Program-made: the position numbers and the translations under genes
Notes under the pieces: model-generated
The model's input: only the letters and a program-made list of their open reading frames with translations
The model's database searches: none
Told to the model about the DNA's origin: nothing
Assembly (NCBI GenBank): GCA_038148375.1
Contig: JAYQVH010000001.1
Location: 62,001 to 126,000, forward strand
Length of the DNA: 64,000 nt
DNA from: CAWUEX02 sp038148375
GTDB lineage: Bacteria > Pseudomonadota > Alphaproteobacteria > Rhodospirillales > Rhodospirillaceae
Reading direction: 5' to 3'
Part shown: one piece after another, positions 45,032-53,687 of the stretch
How the letters are laid out: every line of letters begins with the position of its first letter
Numbering within the stretch: position 1 is the first letter of the stretch

Positions 45032-45742
45032 TTAGCCTTTCTTGTTCGTCCCTGCGACATATCGATCCCACAGATCGGGCCGCCGCGTGCGGGTAATGGT
45101 TTCAGCCTGGTCCCGCCGCCAGGCTTCGATATTTTTATGGTGACCGGAGCGCAGAACTTCGGGCACCGAACGGCCGTTCCACTCTTCCGGCCGGGTGAAG
45201 TGGGGGTACTCAAGCAGCCCCACTTCGAAACTTTCCTCGGACAACGACTCTGCGCTGCCCATCACGCCCGGCAGAAGCCGGACAATGGCATCGAGCACGG
45301 CGATCGCCGCCGCCTCTCCGCCAGACAAAACGAAGTCACCGAGGCTGACTTCGGTCATGTCCCAGGCATCGATCACGCGTTGATCGACCCCTTCGTACCG
45401 GCCGCACAGCAGGGTCACTCCCGAACCGGCGGCCAAATCTTGCGCCATGGCCTGATCGAACACGCGTCCGCGCGGTGTCAGATACAGCAATGAGCGGCCA
45501 TCCACGTGGGCGTGGCGCAGCGCGGCATCGATCACATCGGGCCGCATCACCATTCCGGCGCCGCCCCCGAAGGGGGTGTCGTCCACGGAGCGGTGTTTAT
45601 CGCGCGCGAAGGCGCGAATGTCTACCGTTTCCAGGCGCCACAGCCCGTCTGCGGACGCCTTGCCGGCCAGGGATTCGCCCAGCGGACCGGGGAACATGCC
45701 TGCGAACAGGGTCAGTACCGTGGCCTCGAATCTGGCGGTCAT
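45032..45742 (-). CDS. trmD: tRNA (guanine-N1)-methyltransferase
   Basis: 236 aa from ATG 45742; upstream in-frame extension belongs to rimM. SPOUT-fold knot seen in LLCGRYEGVDQRVID and FVLSGGEAAAIAVLDAIVRL; methylates G37 to prevent frameshifting. Overlaps the rimM stop by 4 nt. Confidence 0.97.
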   Translation of the reverse strand: MTARFEATVLTLFAGMFPGPLGESLAGKASADGLWRLETVDIRAFARDKHRSVDDTPFGGGAGMVMRPDVIDAALRHAHVDGRSLLYLTPRGRVFDQAMAQDLAAGSGVTLLCGRYEGVDQRVIDAWDMTEVSLGDFVLSGGEAAAIAVLDAIVRLLPGVMGSAESLSEESFEVGLLEYPHFTRPEEWNGRSVPEVLRSGHHKNIEAWRRDQAETITRTRRPDLWDRYVAGTNKKG

Positions 45743-46308
45743 GGCTCGGCCTCGTCGTCTTGAGGCGTCTCGTCCGCCAGCGCGGCCTCCAGGGCCGGGC
45801 GCGACACGACGAGATGTCCGGCAGACAGGTCCACCTTGGGCACCACGGCGCGCGTGAACGGCAGCATGACCGTCCCGCCGTCGGTCAGGCGCAGGTCGAT
45901 CACATCGCCGCTGCCAAAATCGTATATGGCAATCACTGTGCCGCATTCCGCGTCCGTTTCATCCACCACCGTCATGCCGATCAGGTCGGCGTGATAGTAC
46001 TCATCCTCATCTTCCGTCTGCGGCAGCGCATCGCGCGCGACATACAGACGCTGGCCTTTCAAGTCCTCCGCCGCCGTGCGGTCCGAGATTCCGGCGATCC
46101 GGGCGATGACAACGCCCTTGGCCTCGCCGGTGATCTTCAGCTCCAAGCGCTGCCCGTCGTCCGTAGCGACTGGTCCGTAAGCGGCGACGTCTTGCGGATC
46201 GGCGGTAAAGCTCTTGATCCTGACATCGCCTTTAAGCCCCCGGGCGCCGACCACAACGCCCAGACACACCGGTGCTTCCGAACCCGCGGGAGTGCTGTCC
46301 GCAGACAT
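45739..46308 (-). CDS. rimM: 16S rRNA processing protein RimM
   Basis: 189 aa. CLGVVVGARGLKGDVRIKSF and the PRC-barrel half DLIGMTVVDETDAECGTV followed by PFTRAVVPKVDL match RimM, needed for 30S head maturation. 17 nt after rpsP. Confidence 0.94.
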   Translation of the reverse strand: MSADSTPAGSEAPVCLGVVVGARGLKGDVRIKSFTADPQDVAAYGPVATDDGQRLELKITGEAKGVVIARIAGISDRTAAEDLKGQRLYVARDALPQTEDEDEYYHADLIGMTVVDETDAECGTVIAIYDFGSGDVIDLRLTDGGTVMLPFTRAVVPKVDLSAGHLVVSRPALEAALADETPQDDEAEP

Positions 46309-46325
46309 GACCGCGAAGGAGGGCG

Positions 46326-46820
46326 TTAGCCCTCAGCCTTCTCCTCTTCCGCCGGAGCGTCTTCCGCCGGGGCTTCCTCGGCAACTGCGTCTTCGGCGGG
46401 GGCTTCTTCTGCTGCAACCTCTTCTGCAGGAGCTTCTTCCGCGGGCGCAGCGGCCTCAGCGGCGGCCGCTTCCGCGGCAGCCTTGGCCGCTTCCTCGGCT
46501 TCGCGCAGACGTTCCTGCGCCTTAGCGCGCGGCTTGTCCTTCTTGGTCTGCTCAGGAATCGGCAACGCTTCCAGAATACCGGCCTGCGCCAGGAAACGGT
46601 GAACACGAACGGACGGCGTCGCACCCTGGCTCAGCCAGTGACGGACACGCTCTTCCTTCATGGTCACACGGCTTTCGTGATCGCTCGGCAGCAGCGGATT
46701 GTAGGTGCCGAGCTTTTCGATAAAGCGGCCATCGCGGGGCGAACGGCTGTCGGCGACAACGATGCGGTAGAACGGGCGCTTCTTGGCCCCACCGCGGGAT
46801 AAACGAATACGAAGACTCAT
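46326..46820 (-). CDS. rpsP: 30S ribosomal protein S16 with acidic tail
   Basis: 164 aa. The S16 core is residues 1-85 (MSLRIRLSRGGAKKRPFYRI, VADSRSPRDGRFIEKLG). Beyond it lies a low-complexity Ala/Glu/Pro tail of about 70 residues rich in EEAPAE units, encoded by repetitive DNA at about 46326-46500. Such tails occur in some alphaproteobacterial S16 proteins; the tail is likely disordered and its role is unknown. Confidence 0.96.
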   Translation of the reverse strand: MSLRIRLSRGGAKKRPFYRIVVADSRSPRDGRFIEKLGTYNPLLPSDHESRVTMKEERVRHWLSQGATPSVRVHRFLAQAGILEALPIPEQTKKDKPRAKAQERLREAEEAAKAAAEAAAAEAAAPAEEAPAEEVAAEEAPAEDAVAEEAPAEDAPAEEEKAEG

Positions 46821-46895
46821 GCGTCTAAACTCCTTTTGGTCTTTGTGGTCGTGTGTTTCATGGTCAAGTGATTGGGTTAATTCTCAATACCGTGT

Positions 46896-48314
46896 CTAGC
46901 GTCCGCGGAAGGGCCCGCCCGGCGGCATGCCGCCTGGAAGACCTCCCCCAAAACCACCCGGCATTCCGCCGGGCAGACCGCCGCCGGACAACAGTCCGCC
47001 GAGGCCTTTCTTCTTCATCTGCTTCATCACCGTCGCCATTTGCTGATGTTGCTTGAGCAGGCGATTGACGTCGGGCACTGAGGTGCCGGAGCCGGCAGCG
47101 ATGCGTTTTTTGCGCGAGGCTTTGATGACGGCCGGCTGGCGCCGTTCGTTCGGCGTCATCGACAGCAGAATGGCTTCCTGGCGTCTGATCATCTTGGGAT
47201 CGACATCGGCCTGCTTGAGCTGCTTGGCCATCTTGCCGACGCCCGGCAGCATGCCGAGGATGCCCTTCATGTCGCCCATCTTCTGCAACTGTCGCAACTG
47301 GGACAGGAGATCATTGAGATCGAACTGGCCCTGCATCATGCGCTTAGCAAGGCGCTCGGCCTCGTCCTGATCGACGTTTTCCGCCGCTTTCTCGACCAGG
47401 CTGACGACGTCGCCCATGCCGAGGATGCGCCCGGCGATGCGGTCGGCGCGGAAGGGTTCGAGGGCGTCGGTCTTTTCGCCGACCCCCATCAGCTTGATCG
47501 GCACGCCGGTGACGGCGCGCATGGACAAGGCAGCGCCGCCGCGGGAATCACCGTCGACGCGGGTCAGCGCAATGCCGGTGATGCCGACTTTTTCCTGGAA
47601 AGCGGTGGCCGTGGCGACCGCGTCCTGGCCCGTCATGGCGTCGGCGACAAGCAGCGTTTCGACCGGTGGCACGGCGTCGCGGACCTCAGCGACTTCGTCC
47701 ATCAACGCCTGGTCGATGGTGGTCCGGCCGGCGGTATCCAGCAACACGACATCGAAGCCGCCCTTCCTGGCTTCTTCCAGTGCGCGCTTGGCAATCTCAA
47801 CCGGCTTCTGGCCCTGCACGATGGGCAACGTGATGACGTTGGCCTGTTGACCCAGAGCCGCCAGTTGATCCATCGCGGCTGGGCGGTAGATGTCGAGCGA
47901 CGCCATCAGCACGCGCTTCTTCTCTTTGTTTTGAAGATAACGCGCGATCTTGGCGGTGGTGGTGGTCTTACCGGAACCCTGGAGACCGACCATGAGGATC
48001 GGCACCGGCGGCACGGCTTTAAGGTTCAACTGGGACGCGGCATCGTCAGACCCGCCGAGCATATCGACAAGACAGGCGTTGACGATCTTGATGACCATCT
48101 GGCCCGGCGTCACCGAGCGGATGACCTTCTTGCCGATTGCCTCCTCGGTCGCCTTTTCGATGAAGTCCTTGACCACCGGCAGGGCGACATCGGCCTCGAG
48201 CAGGGCAACCCGAACTTCGCGCATGGCCGCGCGCACGTCATCTTCCTTCAGAGCCCCCCGTTTGGTGAGCCCCTCGAAAACCGATCCCAGACGCTGTGAC
48301 AGTCCGTCAAACAT
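46896..48314 (-). CDS. ffh: Signal recognition particle protein Ffh
   Basis: 472 aa: N domain, GTPase G domain (GLQGSGKTTTTAKIA, DTAGRTTID, TRVDGDSRGGAAL) and Met-rich M domain (MMQGQFDLNDL, MLPGVGKMAKQL). The C-terminus is a Gly/Pro/Met repeat (GGGLPGGMPGGF). Binds the signal sequence of nascent inner-membrane proteins. Its receptor gene ftsY lies 2.4 kb away in the opposite direction. Confidence 0.97.
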   Translation of the reverse strand: MFDGLSQRLGSVFEGLTKRGALKEDDVRAAMREVRVALLEADVALPVVKDFIEKATEEAIGKKVIRSVTPGQMVIKIVNACLVDMLGGSDDAASQLNLKAVPPVPILMVGLQGSGKTTTTAKIARYLQNKEKKRVLMASLDIYRPAAMDQLAALGQQANVITLPIVQGQKPVEIAKRALEEARKGGFDVVLLDTAGRTTIDQALMDEVAEVRDAVPPVETLLVADAMTGQDAVATATAFQEKVGITGIALTRVDGDSRGGAALSMRAVTGVPIKLMGVGEKTDALEPFRADRIAGRILGMGDVVSLVEKAAENVDQDEAERLAKRMMQGQFDLNDLLSQLRQLQKMGDMKGILGMLPGVGKMAKQLKQADVDPKMIRRQEAILLSMTPNERRQPAVIKASRKKRIAAGSGTSVPDVNRLLKQHQQMATVMKQMKKKGLGGLLSGGGLPGGMPGGFGGGLPGGMPPGGPFRGR

Positions 48315-48571
48315 GCCCGGCGCGCGTTCCTTTTTTGCCTTCGATTCCCCGGATCCGTTTACCCAAAGCAGTAGCGCGCCAGTGCGCGAACCCTCGCGGA
48401 CTGGCGGACCCCCTCGGGAGCAGGATGCCCGAAGATTGTTGAATCCGTGCCCCGTCCAAGCGGACAGGACGGGCGGGGTTTACGGGTTCGGGGCTGCAGA
48501 GTCAAGGAATTCTGCGGGTTCGGGCCGCGGTAAAACCTTGCAAATGCTGGACTTTCGTAGCCCCAGGCCCA

Positions 48572-48577
48572 TATAAC
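48572..48577 (+). promoter_or_regulatory. -10 box of dapF, probably a leaderless transcript
   Basis: TATAAC ends 7 nt before the dapF ATG, so transcription would begin at or next to the start codon. A TGGACT 18 nt upstream is a weak -35. There is no ribosome site before the ATG. Confidence 0.45.
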
Positions 48578-48584
48578 CCGCCCC

Positions 48585-49430
48585 ATGACACGTGATGCTG
48601 CCATAGAGGGTCTGCCCTTCCGCAAGATGCACGGCCTCGGGAACGACTTTGTCGTCCTCGACGCCCGCGCTCGGCCGCTAGAACTGAGCACCGGGCAAGT
48701 TCAGGCCATCGCTGACCGGAGGCGCGGCATCGGCTGCGATCAAATCCTGATCATCGAGCCTGCTCAGAATGACGGCGATGCCTTCATGGCGGTGCGCAAC
48801 GCTGACGGCGGGGTGTCGCCGTCCTGCGGCAACGGGGCGCGCTGCGTCGCCGCGGTGCTCATGGACGACCTCGGCAAGGACGACGTCGTGCTCGAAACCC
48901 TGGCCGGGCCGGTTTCGGCCAAGCGCGTCGGCGATCTGGTCTCCGTTGACATGGGCCCGGCCAAACTGGACTGGCAGGACATTCCGCTGGCCATGGACGA
49001 GAACACCGAGCACCTGGATCTCGTGGTCGGCAAACTCAGCAATCCGGTTGCCGTGAGCATGGGCAACCCGCATGTCGTGTTCTTTGTCGATGACGTCGAC
49101 GATGTGGACCTGGAAGACGTCGGCCCAACAATTGAAAAGAATGCGTTATTTCCGAACCGCACCAACGTGGAAGTGGCACAGGTATTATCGCGCGATCACG
49201 TGCGCATGCGCGTGTGGGAGCGCGGCGCCGGCATCACCCAAGCTTGCGGAACGGGTGCCTGCGCAGTCGGTGTGGCGGCCGTCCGTCGCAATTTGACCGA
49301 CCGCACTGTCACCGTCACCCTGGACGGCGGCGATCTTGAAATCGAATGGCGCGAGGACGGACATGTGATCATGACCGGTCCTGCAGCGGAAACCTATTCT
49401 GGCGTACTCGACCGGGGCGTACTGGCATGA
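48585..49430 (+). CDS. dapF: Diaminopimelate epimerase
   Basis: 281 aa. FRKMHGLGNDFVVLDA, catalytic Cys in SPSCGNGARC and in QACGTGACAVG form the thiol pair. Converts LL- to meso-DAP for peptidoglycan and lysine. Upstream 270-nt gap with ffh (divergent). Overlaps mtaB by 4 nt. Confidence 0.95.
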   Translation: MTRDAAIEGLPFRKMHGLGNDFVVLDARARPLELSTGQVQAIADRRRGIGCDQILIIEPAQNDGDAFMAVRNADGGVSPSCGNGARCVAAVLMDDLGKDDVVLETLAGPVSAKRVGDLVSVDMGPAKLDWQDIPLAMDENTEHLDLVVGKLSNPVAVSMGNPHVVFFVDDVDDVDLEDVGPTIEKNALFPNRTNVEVAQVLSRDHVRMRVWERGAGITQACGTGACAVGVAAVRRNLTDRTVTVTLDGGDLEIEWREDGHVIMTGPAAETYSGVLDRGVLA

Positions 49431-50680
49431 GCACGCCCGCTCCCGGCCTGGACCCGCGCGTTATCAGCTTTGGCTGCCGCCTCAACACCTACGAAGGTCA
49501 GGTGATGCGCGACCACGCAGCCGCTGCGGGCCGCACCAATACCATCATCGTCAACACCTGCGCGGTGACACGCGAAGCCGAACGCCAGAGCCGTCAGGCG
49601 CTGCGGCGCCTTCACCGCGACAATCCAGGCGCGGAGATCATTGCAACCGGCTGCGCCGTGCAGTTGGACCCGGATCGTTACGCGGCGATGCCTGAAGTGA
49701 CTCGGGTCATCGGCAATGAACATAAGATGAAGGCCGAGAGTTTCGCGCTCGGCCAGACATCGCCGGTCCTGGTGAGCGATATCATGACCGTGCGCGAAAC
49801 AGCGAGCCACCTGGCTGCCGGCTTCGACGGCCGCACCCGCGCCTTTCTGCAGATTCAGCAGGGCTGCGATCACCGCTGCACGTTCTGCATTATCCCGTTC
49901 GCGCGCGGTAACAACCGGAGTGTGCCGATGGGCCCCCTGTTCGACGAAGTGCGCGGGCTGGTCGCCGCCGGACACAAAGAGGTGGTGCTGACCGGCGTCG
50001 ACATCACCGGCTACGGGCAAGACCTGCCGGGTGCGCCGACTCTGGGGCAATTGGTGAAGCGCTTGCTGGCCGCGGTGCCGGAGCTACCGCGACTGAGATT
50101 GTCGTCCCTCGACCCGGCGGAAGCCGATGAGGATTTGTTCCGGGTTATTGCCGACGAACCGCGCCTGCTGCCGCATTTTCACATATCTGCGCAAGCGGGT
50201 GACGATGTGATCCTCAAGCGCATGAAGCGCCGTCACCTGCGCGCCGACATTATCGACTTTGTGGCGCGCATCAGATCCCTGCGCCCCGACGCAGTGTTTG
50301 GCGCCGACCTCATCGCAGGCTTCCCGACGGAAACAGACACGCAATTTGAGAACACGCTGGCACTTATCGCAGACGCCGACCTGACCCATCTGCATGTGTT
50401 CCCCTACTCGATTAGGCAAGGTACACCGGCGGCGAAAATGCCGCAGGTCGAGAAGTCCGTCATCAAACAGCGCGCGGCCCGTCTGCGCACGGCGGGTCAG
50501 CAACAGATGCAGCGGTTCCTCGCCGACCGCGTTGGCCGCACCGCCTCCGTGCTGATGGAGGACGGCGGCATCGGCAACAGCGAACACTTCGTGCCAGTAC
50601 GGGTGACGCAGGCGCCGCCCGGTGTCATCATCGACGTCACCATCGCCGGTGTGGACGGCGACCATCTGATCGCCGCCTGA
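49427..50680 (+). CDS. mtaB: tRNA t6A methylthiotransferase MtaB
   Basis: 417 aa radical-SAM methylthiotransferase from ATG 49427 (upstream frame overlaps dapF). N-terminal MTTase domain Cys in FGCRLNTYEG, VNTCAVT and ATGCAVQ; radical SAM cluster GCDHRCTFC; C-terminal TRAM domain weak. It adds a 2-methylthio group to t6A37 of tRNAs. Conserved partner of dapF/ftsY in alphaproteobacteria. Confidence 0.93.
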   Translation: MSTPAPGLDPRVISFGCRLNTYEGQVMRDHAAAAGRTNTIIVNTCAVTREAERQSRQALRRLHRDNPGAEIIATGCAVQLDPDRYAAMPEVTRVIGNEHKMKAESFALGQTSPVLVSDIMTVRETASHLAAGFDGRTRAFLQIQQGCDHRCTFCIIPFARGNNRSVPMGPLFDEVRGLVAAGHKEVVLTGVDITGYGQDLPGAPTLGQLVKRLLAAVPELPRLRLSSLDPAEADEDLFRVIADEPRLLPHFHISAQAGDDVILKRMKRRHLRADIIDFVARIRSLRPDAVFGADLIAGFPTETDTQFENTLALIADADLTHLHVFPYSIRQGTPAAKMPQVEKSVIKQRAARLRTAGQQQMQRFLADRVGRTASVLMEDGGIGNSEHFVPVRVTQAPPGVIIDVTIAGVDGDHLIAA

Positions 50681-50682
50681 GC

Positions 50683-51633
50683 ATGGGCGGGAACGGAACG
50701 CCAGACGCCGCTGAGACGGGTGGCTGGTTCAAACGCCTGACCGCGGGCCTGCGGAAGTCATCGTCAAAGATAGTCGGCGGCATTGGTGACCTGATCACCA
50801 AACGCAAACTGGACGACGCGGCCCTGGAGGAGTTGGAAGAACTGCTCATTACGGCGGATCTTGGCGCGGCGACGGCGGGCAAGCTGACCGCAAACCTGGC
50901 CAAGACACGATTCGGCAAGGATGTGACGTCGGACGAGGTGCGCACCGCCTTCGCCGAGGATATTTCAGAAATGTTGACGCCTGTCGCTCTGCCGCTCGAC
51001 ATCGACACGGGCGCTCAGCCGTTCGTGATTTTAGTCGTTGGGGTTAATGGCGCAGGCAAGACCACGACGATCGGCAAGATGGCCAACCAGTTCCGGACGC
51101 TCGGCAAGTCCGTCACACTCGCGGCCGGAGACACCTTTCGCGCCGCCGCTGTCGAACAGCTCAAAATTTGGGGTGAGCGCTCTAACGTGCCGGTGATCGC
51201 GCGAGAGACCGGTGCCGATGCCGCGGGCCTGGCTTTCGACGCGCTGGCGGATGCGCGCGCGCGCAACGACGATGTGCTGATCATCGACACGGCAGGGCGT
51301 TTGCAAAACAAGGACGGCCTGATGGCCGAACTTGCGAAGATCGTACGCGTGATCAAGAAGCAGGACGAGACCGCCCCTCATGCGGTGCTCCTGGTGCTCG
51401 ACGCGACAGTCGGACAGAACGCCCATTCGCAGGTCGAGGCCTTCCGTAACATCGCTGGAGTTACCGGGCTTGTGATGACCAAACTCGACGGTACGGCAAA
51501 GGGCGGAGTGGTTGTTGCCCTGGCCGAGCGGTTCGGACTCCCGGTGCACTACATCGGTGTCGGCGAGGGCATCGACGACTTGCAGCCGTTTAAGGCGGGC
51601 GACTTTGCCCGCAGCCTGATGGGTTTGGCCTGA
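50683..51633 (+). CDS. ftsY: Signal recognition particle receptor FtsY
   Basis: 316 aa. SRP-GTPase NG domains: GVNGAGKTTTIGKMA, DTAGRLQNK, TKLDGTAKGGV and the C-terminal VGEGIDDLQPFKAGDFA. It lacks the long acidic A domain found in E. coli FtsY. Starts 2 nt after mtaB. Docks SRP-ribosome complexes at the membrane. Confidence 0.96.
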   Translation: MGGNGTPDAAETGGWFKRLTAGLRKSSSKIVGGIGDLITKRKLDDAALEELEELLITADLGAATAGKLTANLAKTRFGKDVTSDEVRTAFAEDISEMLTPVALPLDIDTGAQPFVILVVGVNGAGKTTTIGKMANQFRTLGKSVTLAAGDTFRAAAVEQLKIWGERSNVPVIARETGADAAGLAFDALADARARNDDVLIIDTAGRLQNKDGLMAELAKIVRVIKKQDETAPHAVLLVLDATVGQNAHSQVEAFRNIAGVTGLVMTKLDGTAKGGVVVALAERFGLPVHYIGVGEGIDDLQPFKAGDFARSLMGLA

Positions 51634-51638
51634 ACGTC

Positions 51639-52688
51639 CTAGGGCGCCGTTCCCTGCCACGGGCCGGCGGGTGGCTTGCGCAGGTAAGGCCGGGTTTCGC
51701 TGGTCGGCACGATGTAGCAGGACGTGATCATCCATTGCAGATTGAGACCGACACTGGTCTCCTCCGGCGCGCCCCACGTGTAGGTGATGTTGCGATCGTC
51801 ATCGCCCGAGCGCTCGACGACGTACATGACAAACACATCGTTGGTGAAGCCGGTCGCGACATTGTTCATCGCCCAGTCGACGTTGCGAAGACGAATGCCG
51901 ATTTGGCGATCGGGCTTGTCCGCGGTCGGCTGCGGTACGAAGTATTCACCCCCCTGGTCGTGCACACGCAGCCTGGAAAAATTGCCCGACGTGCCGTCGC
52001 CGGAAAATCCCATGTTGCAGGTGAACCAGCGTGCCTTGAGCTGCTTGTGCAGGACTTCTGGTTCGGAATTCACCTGCATATCGTCGGACAACCTGCGGAT
52101 GACATCCGCCTTCCACAACGCACGATCGTCGAGCATCATCTGATAGTCGGCGTAAACGGTCTCTCCGCTTTCTTCGTATACGCAGGCTTTATCATCCATC
52201 TTGCCATGGTAGCCGTGTACGATGGGGCGCCAGATGAGGTCGCACCCCACCGGCAGGGTTGTCAGGTCTTCCGGCGACAGGTCTTCCAATACAGATAAGT
52301 CGTCATGGGCCTTTAGATAGGGCGTGCGGTCAAAGCCGATGAATGCATGCATCTTCATACGGATGGCGTTTTCATTCTCGTCGACGTGGAACGAGTAAAT
52401 GCGCGGGTGCCATCGATCCTGTTCGTACCAGTAATCGAGAATGAAAAACGCGTTCTGGCCGAAGCGGTCATTGGGGATGCGCCGCACTTCTGATGCAACG
52501 CGCTCGTGCCGCTCAGCCGCCGGCAGATCAAGGCGGTTGTCGAAATACACCTGTTCGTTGTTGTCGTATGTGCCGGGGAACAGTTCGCTGATAATCATCA
52601 GATCGCGCTGCAGCGGCGGTTGATCTTGCGCGACAGCCAGACCGGTGGCCGCCAAAACCGAAGACAAGACGCAGATAAATCGATTCAT
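51639..52688 (-). CDS. CpcT/CpeT-family exported protein
   Basis: 349 aa from ATG 52688 with signal peptide MNRFICVLSSVLAATGLAVA. The core ELFPGTYDNNEQVYFDN, HPRIYSFHVDENENAIRMKM, LPVGCDLIWRPIVHGYHGKM and CVYEE resembles the CpcT/CpeT family, which in cyanobacteria attaches bilins to phycobiliproteins. This organism shows no phycobiliproteins and the protein is exported, so another role (heme/tetrapyrrole or lipocalin-like binding) is likely. 5 nt from ftsY end (convergent). Confidence 0.7.
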   Translation of the reverse strand: MNRFICVLSSVLAATGLAVAQDQPPLQRDLMIISELFPGTYDNNEQVYFDNRLDLPAAERHERVASEVRRIPNDRFGQNAFFILDYWYEQDRWHPRIYSFHVDENENAIRMKMHAFIGFDRTPYLKAHDDLSVLEDLSPEDLTTLPVGCDLIWRPIVHGYHGKMDDKACVYEESGETVYADYQMMLDDRALWKADVIRRLSDDMQVNSEPEVLHKQLKARWFTCNMGFSGDGTSGNFSRLRVHDQGGEYFVPQPTADKPDRQIGIRLRNVDWAMNNVATGFTNDVFVMYVVERSGDDDRNITYTWGAPEETSVGLNLQWMITSCYIVPTSETRPYLRKPPAGPWQGTAP

Positions 52689-52719
52689 TACTTCCCCCTT
52701 AGGCCCGCGCTGAGCGCTG

Positions 52720-53271
52720 TCACCTTTCCCAATGGATCGCGTGCGGCTCATGACGCGGCACGATCGCACCTTCCCTGAGAGACTCGCTGTAGTGTTCAAG
52801 CGCCCAGCGCACGCTCGGGAAGGCGAGATTATCCCATGGAATGTCATCCCAGCGTACCAGCGATGAAGCTTCGCTCTCCGGTCCCGGCGCGTGAGATGCG
52901 GATAACATTTCACCGCGAAATACGAGGTACACCTGCCCAATACGCACGATGTTGTAAACGCCGAGCAGGCAATCAATATCGATGCGGGCGCGCGCTTCCT
53001 CCCAGGTTTCGCGGACGGCGCCGGCCTCAACGGTCTCGCCGACCTCGAGAAAACCCGCGGGAATTGTCCAATACCCTTTGCGCGGCTCTATGGCGCGCCG
53101 GACAAGAAGGATTTTGCTTTCCCACGTCGACACTGCGCCGACAACGACCCGCGGATTGACATAGTTTACGAATCCGCAGTCATCGCAGACCCGGCGGGGC
53201 CGGTCATCGCCTGGGGGAATTCGATGGTGCACTGGGCCCTGCGCGGCCTTTGTCGAATTCGTCTCTGACAT
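52720..53271 (-). CDS. Nudix hydrolase
   Basis: 183 aa. Nudix box GFLEVGETVEAGAVRETWEE (G x5 E x7 REUxEE) is complete. Before it, VCDDCGFVNYVNPRVVVGA forms half of a zinc ribbon seen in NADH pyrophosphatase-like Nudix proteins. Substrate is a nucleoside diphosphate derivative, not assignable. Next gene on the same strand downstream is the CpcT-like gene (31 nt). Confidence 0.88.
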   Translation of the reverse strand: MSETNSTKAAQGPVHHRIPPGDDRPRRVCDDCGFVNYVNPRVVVGAVSTWESKILLVRRAIEPRKGYWTIPAGFLEVGETVEAGAVRETWEEARARIDIDCLLGVYNIVRIGQVYLVFRGEMLSASHAPGPESEASSLVRWDDIPWDNLAFPSVRWALEHYSESLREGAIVPRHEPHAIHWER

Positions 53272-53330
53272 GATGCCAGCATGGCGCGCCGGCGCCGCGG
53301 ATACAACTCGATCCAGGTGGTCATACCCGC

Positions 53331-53360
53331 AACAAAAAAGGCGGCTTAGAAAGCCGCCTT
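53331..53360 (-). terminator. Terminator downstream of the 73-aa gene
   Basis: 10-bp stem (53338-53347 with 53351-53360) with loop AGA; on the minus strand it is followed by TTTTGTTG. Lies 22 nt past the small gene. Confidence 0.85.
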
Positions 53361-53382
53361 CGGTGTCAATCCGGCAATCGGA

Positions 53383-53604
53383 TCAGATCGAGATATCGAG
53401 CTTGTCGCCTCGTCCCGGCGGCGGCGCGCCGAACTTATTTTTGTCGTCGTCGTCGTCCCGGTGACCCCGAACCTGCTCGGAAATCGAGTTTACGGACGTC
53501 TGTGCGCTCGCCGCCTGGCTGCCTTGAGCGGAATTTCCGATCTGATTGAGCAGATTGGCGCTCTGAGCCGAAATCGCGGATTCAAGTGTGGGCTCGATGG
53601 CCAT
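53383..53604 (-). CDS. Small hypothetical protein with Asp run
   Basis: 73 aa: a helical Ser/Ala/Gln/Asn-rich half (SAQSANLLNQIGNSAQGSQA) and a charged end with HRDDDDDKNKFGAPPPG. GAGAGGA lies upstream of ATG 53604, and a good terminator follows, so it is expressed as its own unit. No family recognised. Not similar enough to RebB killing-trait proteins to call one. Confidence 0.6.
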   Translation of the reverse strand: MAIEPTLESAISAQSANLLNQIGNSAQGSQAASAQTSVNSISEQVRGHRDDDDDKNKFGAPPPGRGDKLDISI

Positions 53605-53659
53605 AGATTTATCCTCTCGCTTGGGTCGGTCACCCTAACGTGGCGGGCAGATGCGAGTC

Positions 53660-53687
53660 AAAAACGCCGAACCGGCCCATCCGGTTT
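53660..53687 (-). terminator. Weak terminator of secA
   Basis: AACCGG (53670-53675) pairs with CCGGTT (53681-53686), loop 5 nt; GGCG then TTTTT follow on the minus strand. It overlaps the secA stop. Confidence 0.4.

Noticed and set aside
48315..48584. Possible 4.5S SRP RNA gene between ffh and dapF
   Set aside because: GGGAGCA occurs near 48415 and there is a CCCGTCC/GGACGGG stem, but no GNRA-capped SRP helix with the conserved asymmetric loops can be built on either strand.
53383..53604. RebB-like killing-trait protein
   Set aside because: Only general Ala/Ser/Gln richness is shared; the conserved RebB N-terminal pattern is absent.
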